This document shows, in pieces, positions 42,898 through 54,870 of a stretch of 64,000 nucleotides of DNA (the first letter of the stretch is position 1; each line of letters begins with the position of its first letter). The DNA is from Arabidopsis thaliana (taxonomy: Eukaryota > Streptophyta > Magnoliopsida > Brassicales > Brassicaceae). The position numbers and the translations under genes were made by a program. Location: NCBI RefSeq assembly GCF_000001735.4, contig NC_003074.8, positions 9,486,101 to 9,550,100 of the forward strand, written 5' to 3'. The notes beneath the pieces were generated by a model, which made no database searches, had not been told where the DNA came from, and saw nothing but the letters and a program-made list of their open reading frames with translations.

Positions 42898-44304
42898 ATG
42901 GCTTTACCTTGGTGCTTAAAGACTGGAGTTTTAACGTCTCCGGCCGCCGGATTTAATCATCCATCGGACAGTGGCTTCGCCGTTCCGACGAAGTTACTGA
43001 GTATTCGAAAAGGTGATCGGGAAAGATTGAGAATCCAAGCTGTTTTCAGCTTTCCTCCAAGAAACGGTGGAGCCGAGAAGCGGAAACAGCTCAAACATGA
43101 ACTTGTCGAAGCCATTGAGCCTCTTGAACGTGGTGCCACTGCCTCGCCTGATGATCAGCTTCTGATTGATCAGGTTCTTGATTTCTCTTCATGTGGGAAC
43201 CATTGAGAATAGTTTTGGTACACTAGGGTATAGAGAATGTGATTGAGAGACTAATCTGAGTGGTGTTTGTTTTGAATCATGATAGTTAGCACGTAAGGTG
43301 GAAGCAGTAAACCCAACCAAGGAGCCTCTGAAGTCTGATTTGATCAATGGGAAATGGGAGCTCATTTACACAACATCTGCTGCGATTTTGCAAGCAAAGG
43401 TTAGAACTTGTAATCTTTGAAACTTGTGTTGTTGTTTGTTTTTGGCTTGTTGTGTAATTTTCTCTGTCTCCTTGAGAATGTAACAGAAACCAAGGTTCTT
43501 AAGATCGTTAACTAACTACCAATGTATCAATATGGATACACTAAAGGTGCAAAGAATGGAGACTTGGCCTTTCTATAACTCGGTAATATTTCAAACCGCG
43601 ACTGAATTCTCTTTTTGTACCATTTTCACAAGTAGGTTTTGCGATTTTGCGTTGTGTTAGACCATATACAAAGCTCTTTTCTCTGTGATGTTGAAACCTA
43701 TTGATGTGATCCATTGCTATATAATATTCAAAATGTACGAAAGTTTGAGACTTTGTCACATATATGTATGATCATGTTCCATTGTGACTCACTAGGCAAG
43801 AACAAAGGAGGACTAATACCAAAGTTTTTATCATCAATATTCTTTCAGCAGAGTTTGTAAAATGAGACTTAGCAAACTACAATGTTTTCATAGGTAACTG
43901 GAGACTTGACACCCCTCAACTCGAAGACGGTTGCTGTGAAACTTCAAGTGTTTAAAATTCTCGGCTTTGTAAGTATTACCAAAACTCTTGCTGTTATAAG
44001 GGAAACTGGTAGTACTGACTCATACATACACCATATGCTTCTTTTACTGATCATTAGTGTTTGCTGTGTGCAGATTCCGGTAAAAGCACCTGATGGTACT
44101 GCACGCGGTGAACTAGAGATTACCTATGTGGACGAGGAACTACGGTCAGTAGTGAATGATAGTTTTTCATTTCTCTATGGAACTGACAACCAAAAACATT
44201 TGAATCTTGAAACAATGTTCATTTTTTACAGGATATCAAGGGGCAAAGGCAACTTGTTGTTTATATTGAAGATGTTTGATCCCACTTATCGAATCCCTCT
44301 CTGA
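42898..44304 (+). CDS. FBN3b: Plastid-lipid-associated protein / fibrillin 3b
   Basis: Six exons (42898-43173, 43286-43399, 43487-43582, 43894-43968, 44074-44144, 44232-44304) give 234 aa. Tandem duplicate of FBN3a with the same intron positions and phases. The transit region is 9 codons shorter overall, with losses around residues 20-60. The fibrillin core is nearly identical ([44 protein letters not shown]). All splice sites and the frame are intact, so it looks functional. Exon 1 to intron 5 similarity with FBN3a extends into introns and both flanks, which fits a fairly recent segmental duplication. Recalled as PAP5/FBN3b. Confidence 0.94.
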
Positions 44305-44593
44305 TCTATCGAAAAAAATAGTTTCGAGCTATCATACATACTTAAAATCGCTTGTTCTGTCTCTCTATTCATCATGTATGTAAAAATCTAATAAGAGAGA
44401 ATAAAAAGAGACTAGCTTTTGTCAATGATTCAACTTGTTTTGATCGACATTGCACCACATTAGATTAAAAAAGCTCTAAACTTTGAATTCGGTACAGAAA
44501 ATCAGAAAAGGACTCATGTCCTCTTCTTTTGAAATATGTTACAATAAAAATTTGGTTTCATTTCTTCTTCTTTCTTGGTGCGTTTTCTCTGAT

Positions 44594-44637
44594 AAACGAC
44601 GCCGTATGAAGCTGGCGAGACACAGACCTCTCATTTC
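44594..44637 (+). promoter_or_regulatory. CAAX-protease promoter block
   Basis: AAACGACGCCGTA at 44594-44606 and GACCTCTCATTTC at 44625-44637. This is the fourth, most diverged copy of the two-part block found before PRXQ, FBN3a and FBN3b, 105-150 bp upstream of the start codon. Confidence 0.5.
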
Positions 44638-44741
44638 GACGCTTTCTTCTTCGTGAAACTCTTCATTTGTTTTATATTGGAAACAGAGTCTCTCTTATGA
44701 ATCAAAGCGACAAACTTTGAGAAGGCAGGCGAAAATCTCGG

Positions 44742-46297
44742 ATGGGTTCCATCGCTCTGCAATCTTGGAGCAGAGGAGCTTCAACTTCTCTTCATCTCCT
44801 TTTTCGTCCAGGTAGGTAAGTGCGATTCCTAACTTGATATGATCATATATATGAGAATTCGACAAAGATTTTTGGTTGAAATTTGCTTACTTGATGATCA
44901 GTTGGCTCGAACCCTAAGCTATATGATGCTCGAAGAGTACAAGTAAGATTCTTTAATGTTGCCGCTTCTTGGTCCGAACAGATGATCTCTTATACTATAG
45001 TCTGTTTATTTTGTCTTTTGGGTTTTAAGTTTGATGTAAGAGCCTCTTCAAGTCGTAAATCACTTAAGAAACTCAAAAGAGAGTCACAACAAGGTAAAGA
45101 CATAGGCTTAAGAAATGTTACAGATGAAGAAGTTTCTTCTCCAAGATTTGAGGAAGCTCAAGTTGATTCTTCAACTTCAAAGGACTCCATTGATGTTTTT
45201 GTTGCTGCTCCTCGAGACAAAGTGCTTCAGGCTTGCACTGTAACTTCCGGTTTGATGGCTGCACTAGGTCTGATCATCAGAAAGGTGAATCCCAAATCTG
45301 AAAGTTTATGATTTTGTGATTCTAGCATTTGTATCTTGCTGATTTGGTTACCGCTTGCAGGCGTCTCATGTTGCTTCGACTGAAGGATTACTGGTTCCAG
45401 ACTGCTCTATAGATGTACCATGTAACATCTCGGAAAACGATTATGTTGTGTACTAAGAATCCTTTGAGAGATTCAGTAACCAAAACATGTTTTGTATTGC
45501 ATGATCTTTCTTGCAGTTGGGTTTGAAACTTGGCATCTCGGTTTAATTGCTGGAATCGTTGTGTTTATATCGTCAAGTAGGTTCTTGCTACTTAAATCTT
45601 GGCCAGATTTTGCTGATTCTAGTGAAGCAGCAAACCGACAGGTCAAAACATTACACATTATATACATTTATACGATTCTTTAAACTCCGCTTATTGTCTC
45701 CTTTGGTATTCACTACTTGCAGATTCTCACTTCCCTCGAACCTCTAGATTACCTTGTTGTTGCAATGTTACCGGGAATAAGTGAGGTAACAATAAACAAT
45801 CACAATAAAACACAGAAAGGCTCTCCTTTAGAAAATGTCGTTCATTGGTTTGATTTGGTGTATTCACAGGAGCTGCTGTTTAGAGGTGCATTAATGCCTT
45901 TGTTCGGAACTAATTGGAATGGTATTGTAGCGGTTGGCCTCATTTTCGGTTTACTTCATCTCGGGAGCGGAAGAAAGTATTCTTTTGCAGTTTGGTAAGC
46001 CGTTTTTACTGAACATTTTGGTACCTCAATGCTGATGAGAATTGCGTAGACCGAATCTTGATATTAGATGATTGCCTTTAACATGTTCTTGCATCTCTCT
46101 ATCACATTTCCGAGGTTTTCCTATTGAATTCTTTGCGGTTTCTTGAAATTTTCAGGGCTTCGATTGTCGGTATAGTCTACGGTTATGCAGCTGTTTTGTC
46201 GTCGAGTCTTATCGTTCCAATGGCCTCGCACGCACTCAACAATTTGGTGGGAGGTCTGTTGTGGCGATATAGTTCCAAGATCAAGTCATTGGAGTGA
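44742..46297 (+). CDS. CAAX-type membrane protease (CPBP/ABI family)
   Basis: Eight exons (44742-44811, 44902-44942, 45030-45284, 45361-45421, 45517-45641, 45723-45785, 45870-45994, 46156-46297) give 293 aa. The N-terminus looks like a plastid transit peptide. Hydrophobic segments are near residues 105-120, 150-165, 190-203, 215-235 and 245-265. The three CPBP motifs are visible: EELLFR (Glu205-Glu206, Arg210), FGLLHLG, and SHALNN near the end. The catalytic Glu pair is split by the exon 6/7 boundary. CPBP/ABI proteases are intramembrane glutamic-type enzymes; some plastid members act in development or heat tolerance. The substrate is unknown. A relic of exon 2 lies at 42281-42325. Confidence 0.88.
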
Positions 46298-46782
46298 AAT
46301 AAACAAAATTTACAACAGGGTTGAATTAAAAAAGTATACAATTTTAATGGGTGGGTTTGTGAAATCTCTCAATAGTATAGGGTGGTTATGTCAAAAATCT
46401 ATAATAGAGGGTGGTTATTGTAATTTTAATGTACCAACTTGTCACAAAGGACAAGTATGAAAAATCTATAATTATAGAAGTGAAAAGTGAAAAACCAATC
46501 AGAATTGTTACCGGAAAAAGGAAGTGTCTTCTGGTCAAAAAAGTCAGAGAAGAAGAGAGAAACGTGAACAATGAAGAGACAGAGACGTCTCTTCTCTTAT
46601 GCGAAAGTGTGAATCTTTTAAAGCTTTTTGTTTCAACATCGATAAATGAAGTTTCTTTTATTGAATTTATAGAAATTTGCACACTTTACCTTGACATTAA
46701 AGCAACAAGCTTTGAAACCAAATAAAATCTCAAAAACCCAGAAAGCGAGTGGAGAAGAGAGAGCTGATATGCTACAATAGAA
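46298..46782. other. Spacer and RGS1 leader
   Basis: About 480 bp. A GGGTGGTTAT motif occurs at 46380 and 46410. The open frame at 46411-46725 has no recognisable domain and lies in the probable RGS1 promoter and leader. Confidence 0.45.
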
Positions 46783-49310
46783 ATGGCGAGTGGATGTGCT
46801 CTACATGGTGGTTGTCCCAGCGATTACGTCGCCGTCGCAATTTCAGTCATCTGCTTCTTCGTGTATGTGTTCGAGCTTAAAAATCCCATTTTTGGGTTTT
46901 AGTTTTGAAGATCTAGATTTTTCATTTACTGGGTTTGCTTGTTGACTCTTGACTTGAGTCAAAATCTCGAATTTTGTGTCTTTAATCGTTTAAAATTTTC
47001 ATACGATGTCTCTCTTTGCTATTTTAACTCTTTGTATTGTAAGTGTTTGATGTTATGTATCAAAAGATCTGTCTTTTGTTTCGTTTCAGTTTCTTTTAGC
47101 TGGGAATTAGATGGTTTCAGTATCTTGATAGCAAGATTCATATATTATGTCGGAATCGATTATTGAACTTAGATTTGAAGTTCAAAAGCTTGATTTAATG
47201 GACTAATTGAGTGGATTTGTATCATGAGTTAACTTCCAAGTAGTTCAATTTCTCTATTAAGTTGATTCTATCTGATGGATTTCACTTTGTTTATTTAGGC
47301 TGTTATCGCGCTCAGTGTTACCGTGTTTGATTCATAAGGCTCCTCGTACTAACAGTAGCAGTTTCTGGATCCCTGTTATTCAAGTTATCTCCAGCTTCAA
47401 CCTTCTCTTCTCAATTATGGTTAGACTACTTGACTTGATGATTCCGTTGCTCTTAAGAATCACTTCATTTGTTGAGTTTCTACACTAATAGACTGTTTTA
47501 TATTTAATTTTCAGATGTCAGTTAATTTGCTTCGATTCAGGACGAAACATTGGTGGCGATATTGCTATCTTTGGGCAGGTTTGTTTGGAAACCATGATTC
47601 CTCATCTTCGTAAACAAATTGACAGTTATATCAATAAGTCTTGTATAATTTGGTTTCAGTGTGGATTGAAGGACCACTTGGGTTTGGTTTGTTGATGAGC
47701 TGCCGTATAACTCAGGCATTTCAACTATACTTCATATTTGTCAAGTGAGGTTCAATGTTGATCAAAATGTTTTTGGATTCCAATTCTATCTCTATTGGTG
47801 TAATTGAGTTTAATGCTGTTTGGTTGTTACATATTCTTTGCAATGTAGGAAACGTCTACCTCCGGTAAAATCATACATTTTCCTCCCCCTTGTTTTGTTG
47901 CCATGGATCTTCGGAGCTGCAAGTAAGAATTGTTCTGAACGTTATATGTACTGAGCAGTTCTTGGTTTCTCTTGTTTTGGATAATAATAACTCAAAGCTT
48001 TTGATTTTGCATTTAGTTATCCACGCAACAAAGCCTCTCAACGATAAATGCCACATGGGTCTTCAATGGACTTTCCCAGTTGCAGGCCTTCATGCTCTCT
48101 ATGTCCTTGCTTTAATTGCATTCACAAGAGCAGTTCGACATGTAGAGTTTCGTTTTGACGAGCTTAGAGATCTCTGGAAAGGAATTCTCGTCTCAGCCAC
48201 TTCAATCGTTATATGGGTAACAGCGTTTGTGTTGAATGAGATTCATGAAGAAATCTCTTGGCTTCAGGTTGCTTCAAGATTTGTGCTTTTAGTCACGGTA
48301 TGAAAGCTAATACCAGGACTGTTCTTTATATTTGCAGTTGGAATACCTTTTTAACAGACTTCTGAGTTGATTCTTCTTTCAGGGTGGGATTCTCGTCGTT
48401 GTCTTCTTTTCCATCTCGAGTAACCAACCTCTTCTTTCACAAATCAGCTTGAAGAAAAGACAAAACTTTGAGTTTCAAAGAATGGGTCAAGCTCTAGGCA
48501 TTCCCGATAGCGGATTATTATTTCGGAAGGAGGAGTTTCGACCTGTTGACCCAAACGAGCCACTCGATAAGCTTCTTCTCAATAAAAGATTTCGCCATTC
48601 GTTTATGGAATTTGCTGATAGGTACTCCATTCAATACCTGACCTCATATATATCCCGGTTTCACCATTTATTTAAACTAATTCGTTATATGCTGGTAGCT
48701 GCTACGCTGGAGAAACATTGCATTTTTTTGAAGAGGTGTATGAACATGGTAAAATCCCGGAAGATGATTCGATAAGAAGAATCTACATGGCTCGACATAT
48801 CATGGAGAAGTTCATCGTCGCAGGTTAATTACATATCCATCTTCCCTCTTCTTTATAGACCTGTCTCGTGTGTTCTCTCTATAAATCTAACTAGTAATTC
48901 CTTAAAACACAGGAGCGGAAATGGAATTGAACTTATCTCATAAAACCCGACAAGAGATCTTAACCACTCAAGATCTAACTCACACTGATCTCTTCAAGAA
49001 CGCATTAAACGAAGTCATGCAATTGATCAAGATGGTAAAATAACATCTCTCTTTCACTCTCTTACGCACGCCTTCAAGCTATTCTCTTGATTCTCATTTT
49101 TTTGTGCTCATGAATTTGAAGAACTTGGTAAGAGATTACTGGTCATCCATCTACTTCATCAAGTTCAAAGAAGAAGAAAGCTGCCACGAGGCAATGCATA
49201 AGGAAGGATACAGTTTTTCATCTCCAAGACTGAGTTCAGTTCAAGGCTCTGATGATCCTTTCTATCAAGAACATATGTCAAAGAGTTCCAGATGCAGTAG
49301 TCCCGGTTAA
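46783..49310 (+). CDS. RGS1: Seven-transmembrane regulator of G-protein signalling RGS1
   Basis: Ten exons (46783-46862, 47299-47419, 47515-47578, 47660-47744, 47849-47922, 48017-48297, 48383-48621, 48699-48823, 48913-49034, 49122-49310) join to 459 aa. Residues 1 to about 250 contain seven hydrophobic helices with an extracellular N-terminus ([20 protein letters not shown]). Residues about 290-420 are the RGS box ([24 protein letters not shown] ... [16 protein letters not shown] ... [13 protein letters not shown]). The tail is Ser-rich with SSPRLSS and SKSSRCSS, where kinases phosphorylate it to trigger endocytosis. RGS1 accelerates GTP hydrolysis by the G-alpha GPA1 at the plasma membrane and is linked to glucose sensing. 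Confidence 0.97.
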
Positions 49311-50860
49311 GGAGTCTAAAACTGGTACTAGACCAGAACCCAAACCAATGTTCATAGCAATCCAATCCATGTAATCTTCCTTCACATTTCTTGTACATGT
49401 CATTTTCTCTCTTGTTATACCTAACTGTAAGAGAAAATGTCCGGTTCGGATTTTGGTTTAGTTTTAAATGTGTATACCGGACAAAAACTATGGAACCATA
49501 CTAATTAATATCTCGAAGAATTTATACGTATATGCCATCTGTTTCACCAAGAATAAAAAAGCACCTGCAGATTGATCTTCATGTCCTTGCAGAGTGATGA
49601 TGTTGCATCACATGTTTCATGATGTGATGACATATCCATTGGCCTCGCTAAGGCTTTTCATCAACATTTTGACATAATGTTTTTTTCCACCACTATATTT
49701 TGACGTGTACAACATCTATAACGAGAAGGTGGGATGGTCATCAAATATTTCAATTTTAGAATATAATTTGTTACTGAAAAGAGAAAGTTGAAGAATTTTT
49801 TAGGTTTATCATATGATTAAATGATATTAAAAGTTTTAAATATCTATAAAATATAAAATTAAATATTGTTGAGCAGCAATAAAATGTCTTTAGGTAAGTT
49901 TTTAAAAAAAAAAATCATCTGTTACCATTTAAGCTCTAAATTATTCAGTAAAATTCTGCAAGAAATGTCAATTAAACCCTAAATTCAGTAACTTAGCCAG
50001 ATTTATTCTGCTGTTAACATATAAAAATTAAATGTTCAAAAAATAAAACTTATATGTGTAGGTAAGAAGTCTTGTCAGCGAATGAAAAAAAAGTTTAAAT
50101 TAATGTTTCATTATTATGGTGAATCTTTCCCAAATATTAGTGGTTCTCATCTCACCATAAATAAATATTATTTCCCAAAGAAGTTTTTTTTATTTTATTT
50201 TTGGCTGTCTACCATATGGTTTTGGTATATATATGGGTAGCAATTATTGGGTGTTGTCGATGTTCTCTCCAAGATAGTTTATAAAACTAAAAGGAATCTT
50301 TATCAGTTTATCTTTCACCAAATTAGTTAATTTCAATATATTTTTTTGGTTAAATTGTTTAGCTTATGGGGAATTCTCTAAATAGTAATTACATCTATTT
50401 TCTGTTCCAAGACTATTATGAATAAATTTTCGAAAATGCTACAAATTAGTTGTGATAATGTTATTTCCTTTTCATTCTTATATCTCAATCTTAATATCTT
50501 CATTCTATCTTTGTTTAAAACTCAAACTAAAATGAAAACTCTATAACATCTAGACATGAAAACTCTCACTAAAATGAATTTAACAAAATTTACTTCTATT
50601 TTCGGTGAAAATAATACTCCTTATAAACATGAAAAAGAATGAGGATGTCATCATAGTGGATAACTATGTAAGGACTCATGAGTAATATAATCAAATTATT
50701 AGCAGATATTAATAAACTACTATAAAGATCCGTTGGATAGATAGATAGATAACTTGTTCTACCACTCAAACCAAGTTTTGGATGCACACGTCTATATACA
50801 CACATAACACATGCATACATGTATTGATCATCATGATGTTATATTCCATTACAATCAAAC
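49311..50860. other. AT-rich intergenic region
   Basis: About 1.5 kb downstream of RGS1. No coding signature; open frames near 50596-50820 and 50867-51190 are AT-rich chance frames. No transposon ends were recognised. Confidence 0.5.
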
Positions 50861-50919
50861 ATATATGTGACATATAATCACAAATTTTCTTATAATTTGT
50901 TATGTTATTTACTGAGAAA

Positions 50920-51962
50920 GAGATCTGATCGCTTTATAAGTCCGCATAAAGAGACACCACAACTTTCTTTCTTCTTCATTCACTTCTATCAACGCCAAAT
51001 TTGCAGACTTTCCCAGGACCAAAATTATATTAAAAAAAAGTTCCTTTTTTCTGATCAAATTGTGAAATTCGCTTGCTTGCTTTCTTCACAGTCAATTAAT
51101 TCTCTAACAAAACATTCTTCGATCGTTCGTTTTCATCTTCTATGCTTCTCTGATCAGACACAAGAACACAACCAAAGAAACTCACTATAGCTTGTCTGTA
51201 GATTCTGATGTTCGAATTCTTGTTGTTGATGATGATTGAATTGATGATGATGATGGTTTGATGCAGATGGGTTTTCAAAAATCTCATCTTTTTTCTTAAC
51301 AAGTAATCATTTTTATCCATCTCAAGTCTCTGTTGAATTTTCTATGATTTTGTCTCTGATTGTGAATCTGGGTAATGATCAAACTGTAGTATTAGTTACT
51401 AACATTTCCCCAAATGGATTGATCTCTCTGATGTGTTTGTTTGGTCAATCAAAATTGATTTCTGGGTTTTCTGTTGTGATCATGGTAAGGTCAAAAGTTT
51501 TGAGTTTCCGTGTGCAGAGGAGAAGGAGTAGTCCTTTGCGTGTGACAAACTGTTTTCTTATTATCTTCCGTATCAGATCCAATCTTTCTTTAAGATTCCT
51601 TTTTCATCTTTATAGAATAATTCATTGTTGATTCCTACACTTCTCTTCCAAGTTTTCTTCTTTCATTCTTGGTTGATTTGATTTGATTGATTCACAGATT
51701 CTTTCTCTGTTCTTCATTAGTCAAAAGGTTTCACCTTTTCTAGTTTCTGTTTATAACAATTGATTATGATTTGGAACCTTACTTAGTTTCTGTTTCTTAT
51801 GTAGATCAAAAAGCTTAGAACTTGTTGAACAATACTAGAGACTAGAGAATTTGCAGGTAAGTTTTTGGGGATCTTGTTCTGTTTGTTTTCTCATATTTCA
51901 GGCTAATCAGAGTGTGACTTTCTTGTCTTAATTTGTGGTTTTGTAGATAATCTGTTTCAAAA
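50920..51962 (+). other. Promoter and long 5' leader of the RCC1-repeat gene
   Basis: The CT-rich sequence and several GT/AG pairs (for example an acceptor-like TTTGTAG at about 51940-51946) suggest a long, intron-containing leader. Exact leader exons cannot be fixed from sequence alone. Confidence 0.4.
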
Positions 51963-54049
51963 ATGGATGCTACGAGTGGAACTCCGAGTTTACAGTATAT
52001 TAACTTGCCGGAACAATCTGTTTCGACTACTTCTCCTCCTGTGTCACCATTTCAGAGGCCAAAACGACATTGCTTTGGTGACACAACTCCAGGAGAGTTT
52101 CCTTTAGCAGCTAACCCTTCCATTGTCCTACATGTTCTCACTGAATGTAGATTGGATCCTCGTGACCTCGCTAATCTCGAGGTTTTGTTTCGAAAATGTC
52201 GGAAATGTTTTACTGAAATTTTCGAGGATTGATTGTTCTGCTGATTTGATTGTTGTTGTTGTTGTTGTTGTTTTAGGCAACATGCTCGTTCTTTAGCCAG
52301 CCAGCAAACTTTGCCCCGGACATTAACCTATCACTATCGGAGCTCGCTGCTCTCGACATGTGTAATAAAAGGGTGATTTTCAAGCCGATGAATGAAGAAG
52401 AACGTCAAGAGATGAAACGTAGGTGCGGAGGATCATGGAAATTAGTCCTTCGGTTTTTGCTGGCTGGTGAAGCGTGTTGTCGAAGAGAGAAATCTCAAGC
52501 TGTTGCTGGTCCTGGTCATAGTGTAGCAGTCACATCGAAAGGAGAAGTTTATACTTTCGGATATAATAACTCTGGACAGCTAGGACATGGTCATACCGAG
52601 GACGAAGCTCGAATTCAACCTGTTAGGTCATTTTCCATCATCATCAAGATCTGAAAAGAGAAGAAAATATATGCTCTTGGCTTGATGGAGTTTGTTATCG
52701 TGCTGTGCAGATCATTGCAGGGAGTTCGAATCATCCAAGCAGCTGCTGGTGCTGCTCGGACAATGCTAATAAGCGATGACGGAAAAGTTTATGCGTGTGG
52801 AAAAGAATCCTTCGGGGAAGCTGAATACGGAGGGCAAGGGACTAAACCAGTTACAACTCCTCAGCTTGTAACATCTTTAAAAAACATATTTGTAGTGCAA
52901 GCAGCTATTGGGAATTACTTTACCGCTGTTCTCTCCCGAGAAGGAAAGGTTTATACATTCTCGTGGGGCAATGACGGTAGACTAGGACACCAAACTGAGG
53001 CTGCGGATGTCGAGCCTCGTCCTTTGTTAGGCCCACTCGAGAATGTACCCGTTGTGCAGATTGCTGCTGGTTATTGCTACCTTCTTGCCTTAGCCTGTCA
53101 ACCAAATGGCATGTGAGTTCCTTTTTTACACTTTCTTTTCTACTTTAGACCAGTTCAACAATATTATAGGTTACAACAAATGTAGTCATATTTGTATGGT
53201 TAAACTCTTTTGACAAAAATAATTTGGATCCTAAATTTTTTGCTATGTTTCTATGGGTCATGTGCAATAGAACACTATGCAAATGTCCAACAGCAGCACT
53301 GACTCTGTAGCATGCTTATTTTAGGTCTGTTTACTCAGTTGGTTGCGGTTTGGGAGGCAAACTTGGTCATGGGTCAAGAACAGATGAGAAGTATCCTCGG
53401 GTCATCGAGCAGTTTCAGATATTGAATCTTCAACCTAGGGTAGTTGCAGCGGGTGCTTGGCATGCCGCGGTGGTAGGTCAGGATGGAAGAGTGTGCACTT
53501 GGGGTTGGGGAAGATATGGATGTTTAGGTCACGGTAACGAGGAGTGTGAATCAGTCCCTAAGGTTGTTGAAGGTCTAAGCCATGTCAAAGCAGTTCATGT
53601 CGCAACAGGAGACTACACTACTTTTGTGGTCTCAGACGATGGTGATGTTTACTCGTTTGGCTGCGGCGAATCCGCTAGTCTCGGTCACCATCCATCCTTT
53701 GATGAACAGGTTAGTGATTGGCCATGGCCTCCATTGTTTCTTTTGCTTACATTATATGTTCTAAACTTATGTTTAGTCGTATGTCTGGTTTGATTTTTTG
53801 TTGCAGGGTAATCGACATGCAAACGTGCTAAGTCCAACGGTAGTAACATCGCTAAAACAAGTGAACGAGCGGATGGTCCAGATAAGTCTAACGAACTCCA
53901 TATACTGGAACGCTCATACATTTGCGCTCACGGAATCGGGGAAGCTATTCGCGTTTGGTGCAGGCGATCAGGGTCAGCTTGGAACAGAGCTTGGTAAGAA
54001 CCAAAAAGAAAGGTGTGTACCGGAAAAAGTGGATATCGATCTCAGCTAG
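51963..54049 (+). CDS. RCC1-repeat (beta-propeller) protein
   Basis: Five coding exons (51963-52181, 52277-52626, 52711-53112, 53325-53709, 53807-54049) give 532 aa. Residues 1-73 are a Ser/Pro-rich N-terminus that leads into a segment found in this plant subfamily (LTECRLDPRDLANLEATCSFF ... MCNKRVIF). From about residue 140, seven RCC1-type blades follow, each with the GHS.A.. / G.VY.FG.N..GQLGHG pattern (SVAVTSKGEVYTFGYNNSGQLGHG; HAAVVGQDGRVCTWGWGRYGCLGHG; AFALTESGKLFAFGAGDQGQLG-type last blade). RCC1 propellers act as Ran exchange factors or as protein-interaction modules. This one resembles the Arabidopsis RCC1-like (UVR8-related) set, and its partner is unknown. Confidence 0.92.
52245..52276 (+). 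repeat. (GTT)n tract at the RCC1-gene intron 1 acceptor
   Basis: About seven GTT repeats end in TTTTAG, which is the acceptor of intron 1. The tract therefore supplies the polypyrimidine-like region. Repeat length may vary between accessions. Confidence 0.8.
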
Positions 54050-54564
54050 CTAGCTGACTTATGTGGTTTGGTTGGTAAGAAACTACGTTTGACATCAAGG
54101 AAACAAAAACGCAAGAAAATTTGCGTTTGCTTTTTATGTTCATAAGACTTGGAAGCTTGTACAAAAAGGGGAATAACATAAACTTGTCTTTAACATTTCA
54201 TTGTATAGGGTTTTTAGATTATTCTAATTGTTCATTGGTTAAGTTTTAGGTTATGTTGTTAATAATTATCAAATAATTTCATTAAATCAAATTATTGTCA
54301 GATTCAATTTCTACCAAATTTTTATTTTATTTTCTGTTTTCATATTTGTTGGGTTTACATCTATATATACATTTTTGCAGCCATTTTGTGATTTACATTT
54401 ATATATACATCAATAAATCATGGAGTTGGAACTTATTTACAATGGTTACCACTGGCTTATTCAATGCGAAAATTAACTATCAAATAAAAGCAAATCTTAT
54501 TCAAAAGAATATGCTCTTATTCCATGGCCTAGTTATTTTTGCCAAAATGGTTAAAATATTTAAA

Positions 54565-54870
54565 AATTAAATAATTATTTGAAAGAAAACTTTAAATTGA
54601 TTTAAATTATAAATCTTTTAATAAAAATATTAATAAAAAAATAAAATAAAATAATTTCACCGAACATGATTAGATAGTAGGACTAGATGGTATGACATGT
54701 TTATAATATTATAATATATAAACTTTATAACAATTAAATAAATATTTGAAAGAAAACTTCTAAATTGATTTGAATTAAATATTTTTTAAATTAAAGTATT
54801 ATTAAAACAAAAATAACAAAATAATGTCTAATTTTACTGAACAGGGTTAGTGGTAGGACGGGTTTGGTCG
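54565..54870. repeat. ~167-bp diverged tandem repeat
   Basis: Copy 1 starts at 54565 and copy 2 at 54732, both opening with AATTAAATAA.TATTTGAAAG and continuing AAAACTT.TAAATTGATTT. They are AT-rich and non-coding. They lie immediately upstream of the 92-bp repeats and Helitron terminus and probably belong to the same transposon-derived block. Confidence 0.65.

Noticed and set aside
46411-46725. 104-aa open frame upstream of RGS1
   Set aside because: Charged, without domain, and falls in the RGS1 promoter and leader; could be a chance frame.
50867-51190. 107-aa open frame upstream of the RCC1-repeat gene
   Set aside because: AT-rich chance frame; nothing recognisable and probable leader sequence.
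54295-54570. 91-aa open frame in the Helitron-repeat region
   Set aside because: Composition tracks the AT-rich repeats; no Rep/helicase or other domain.
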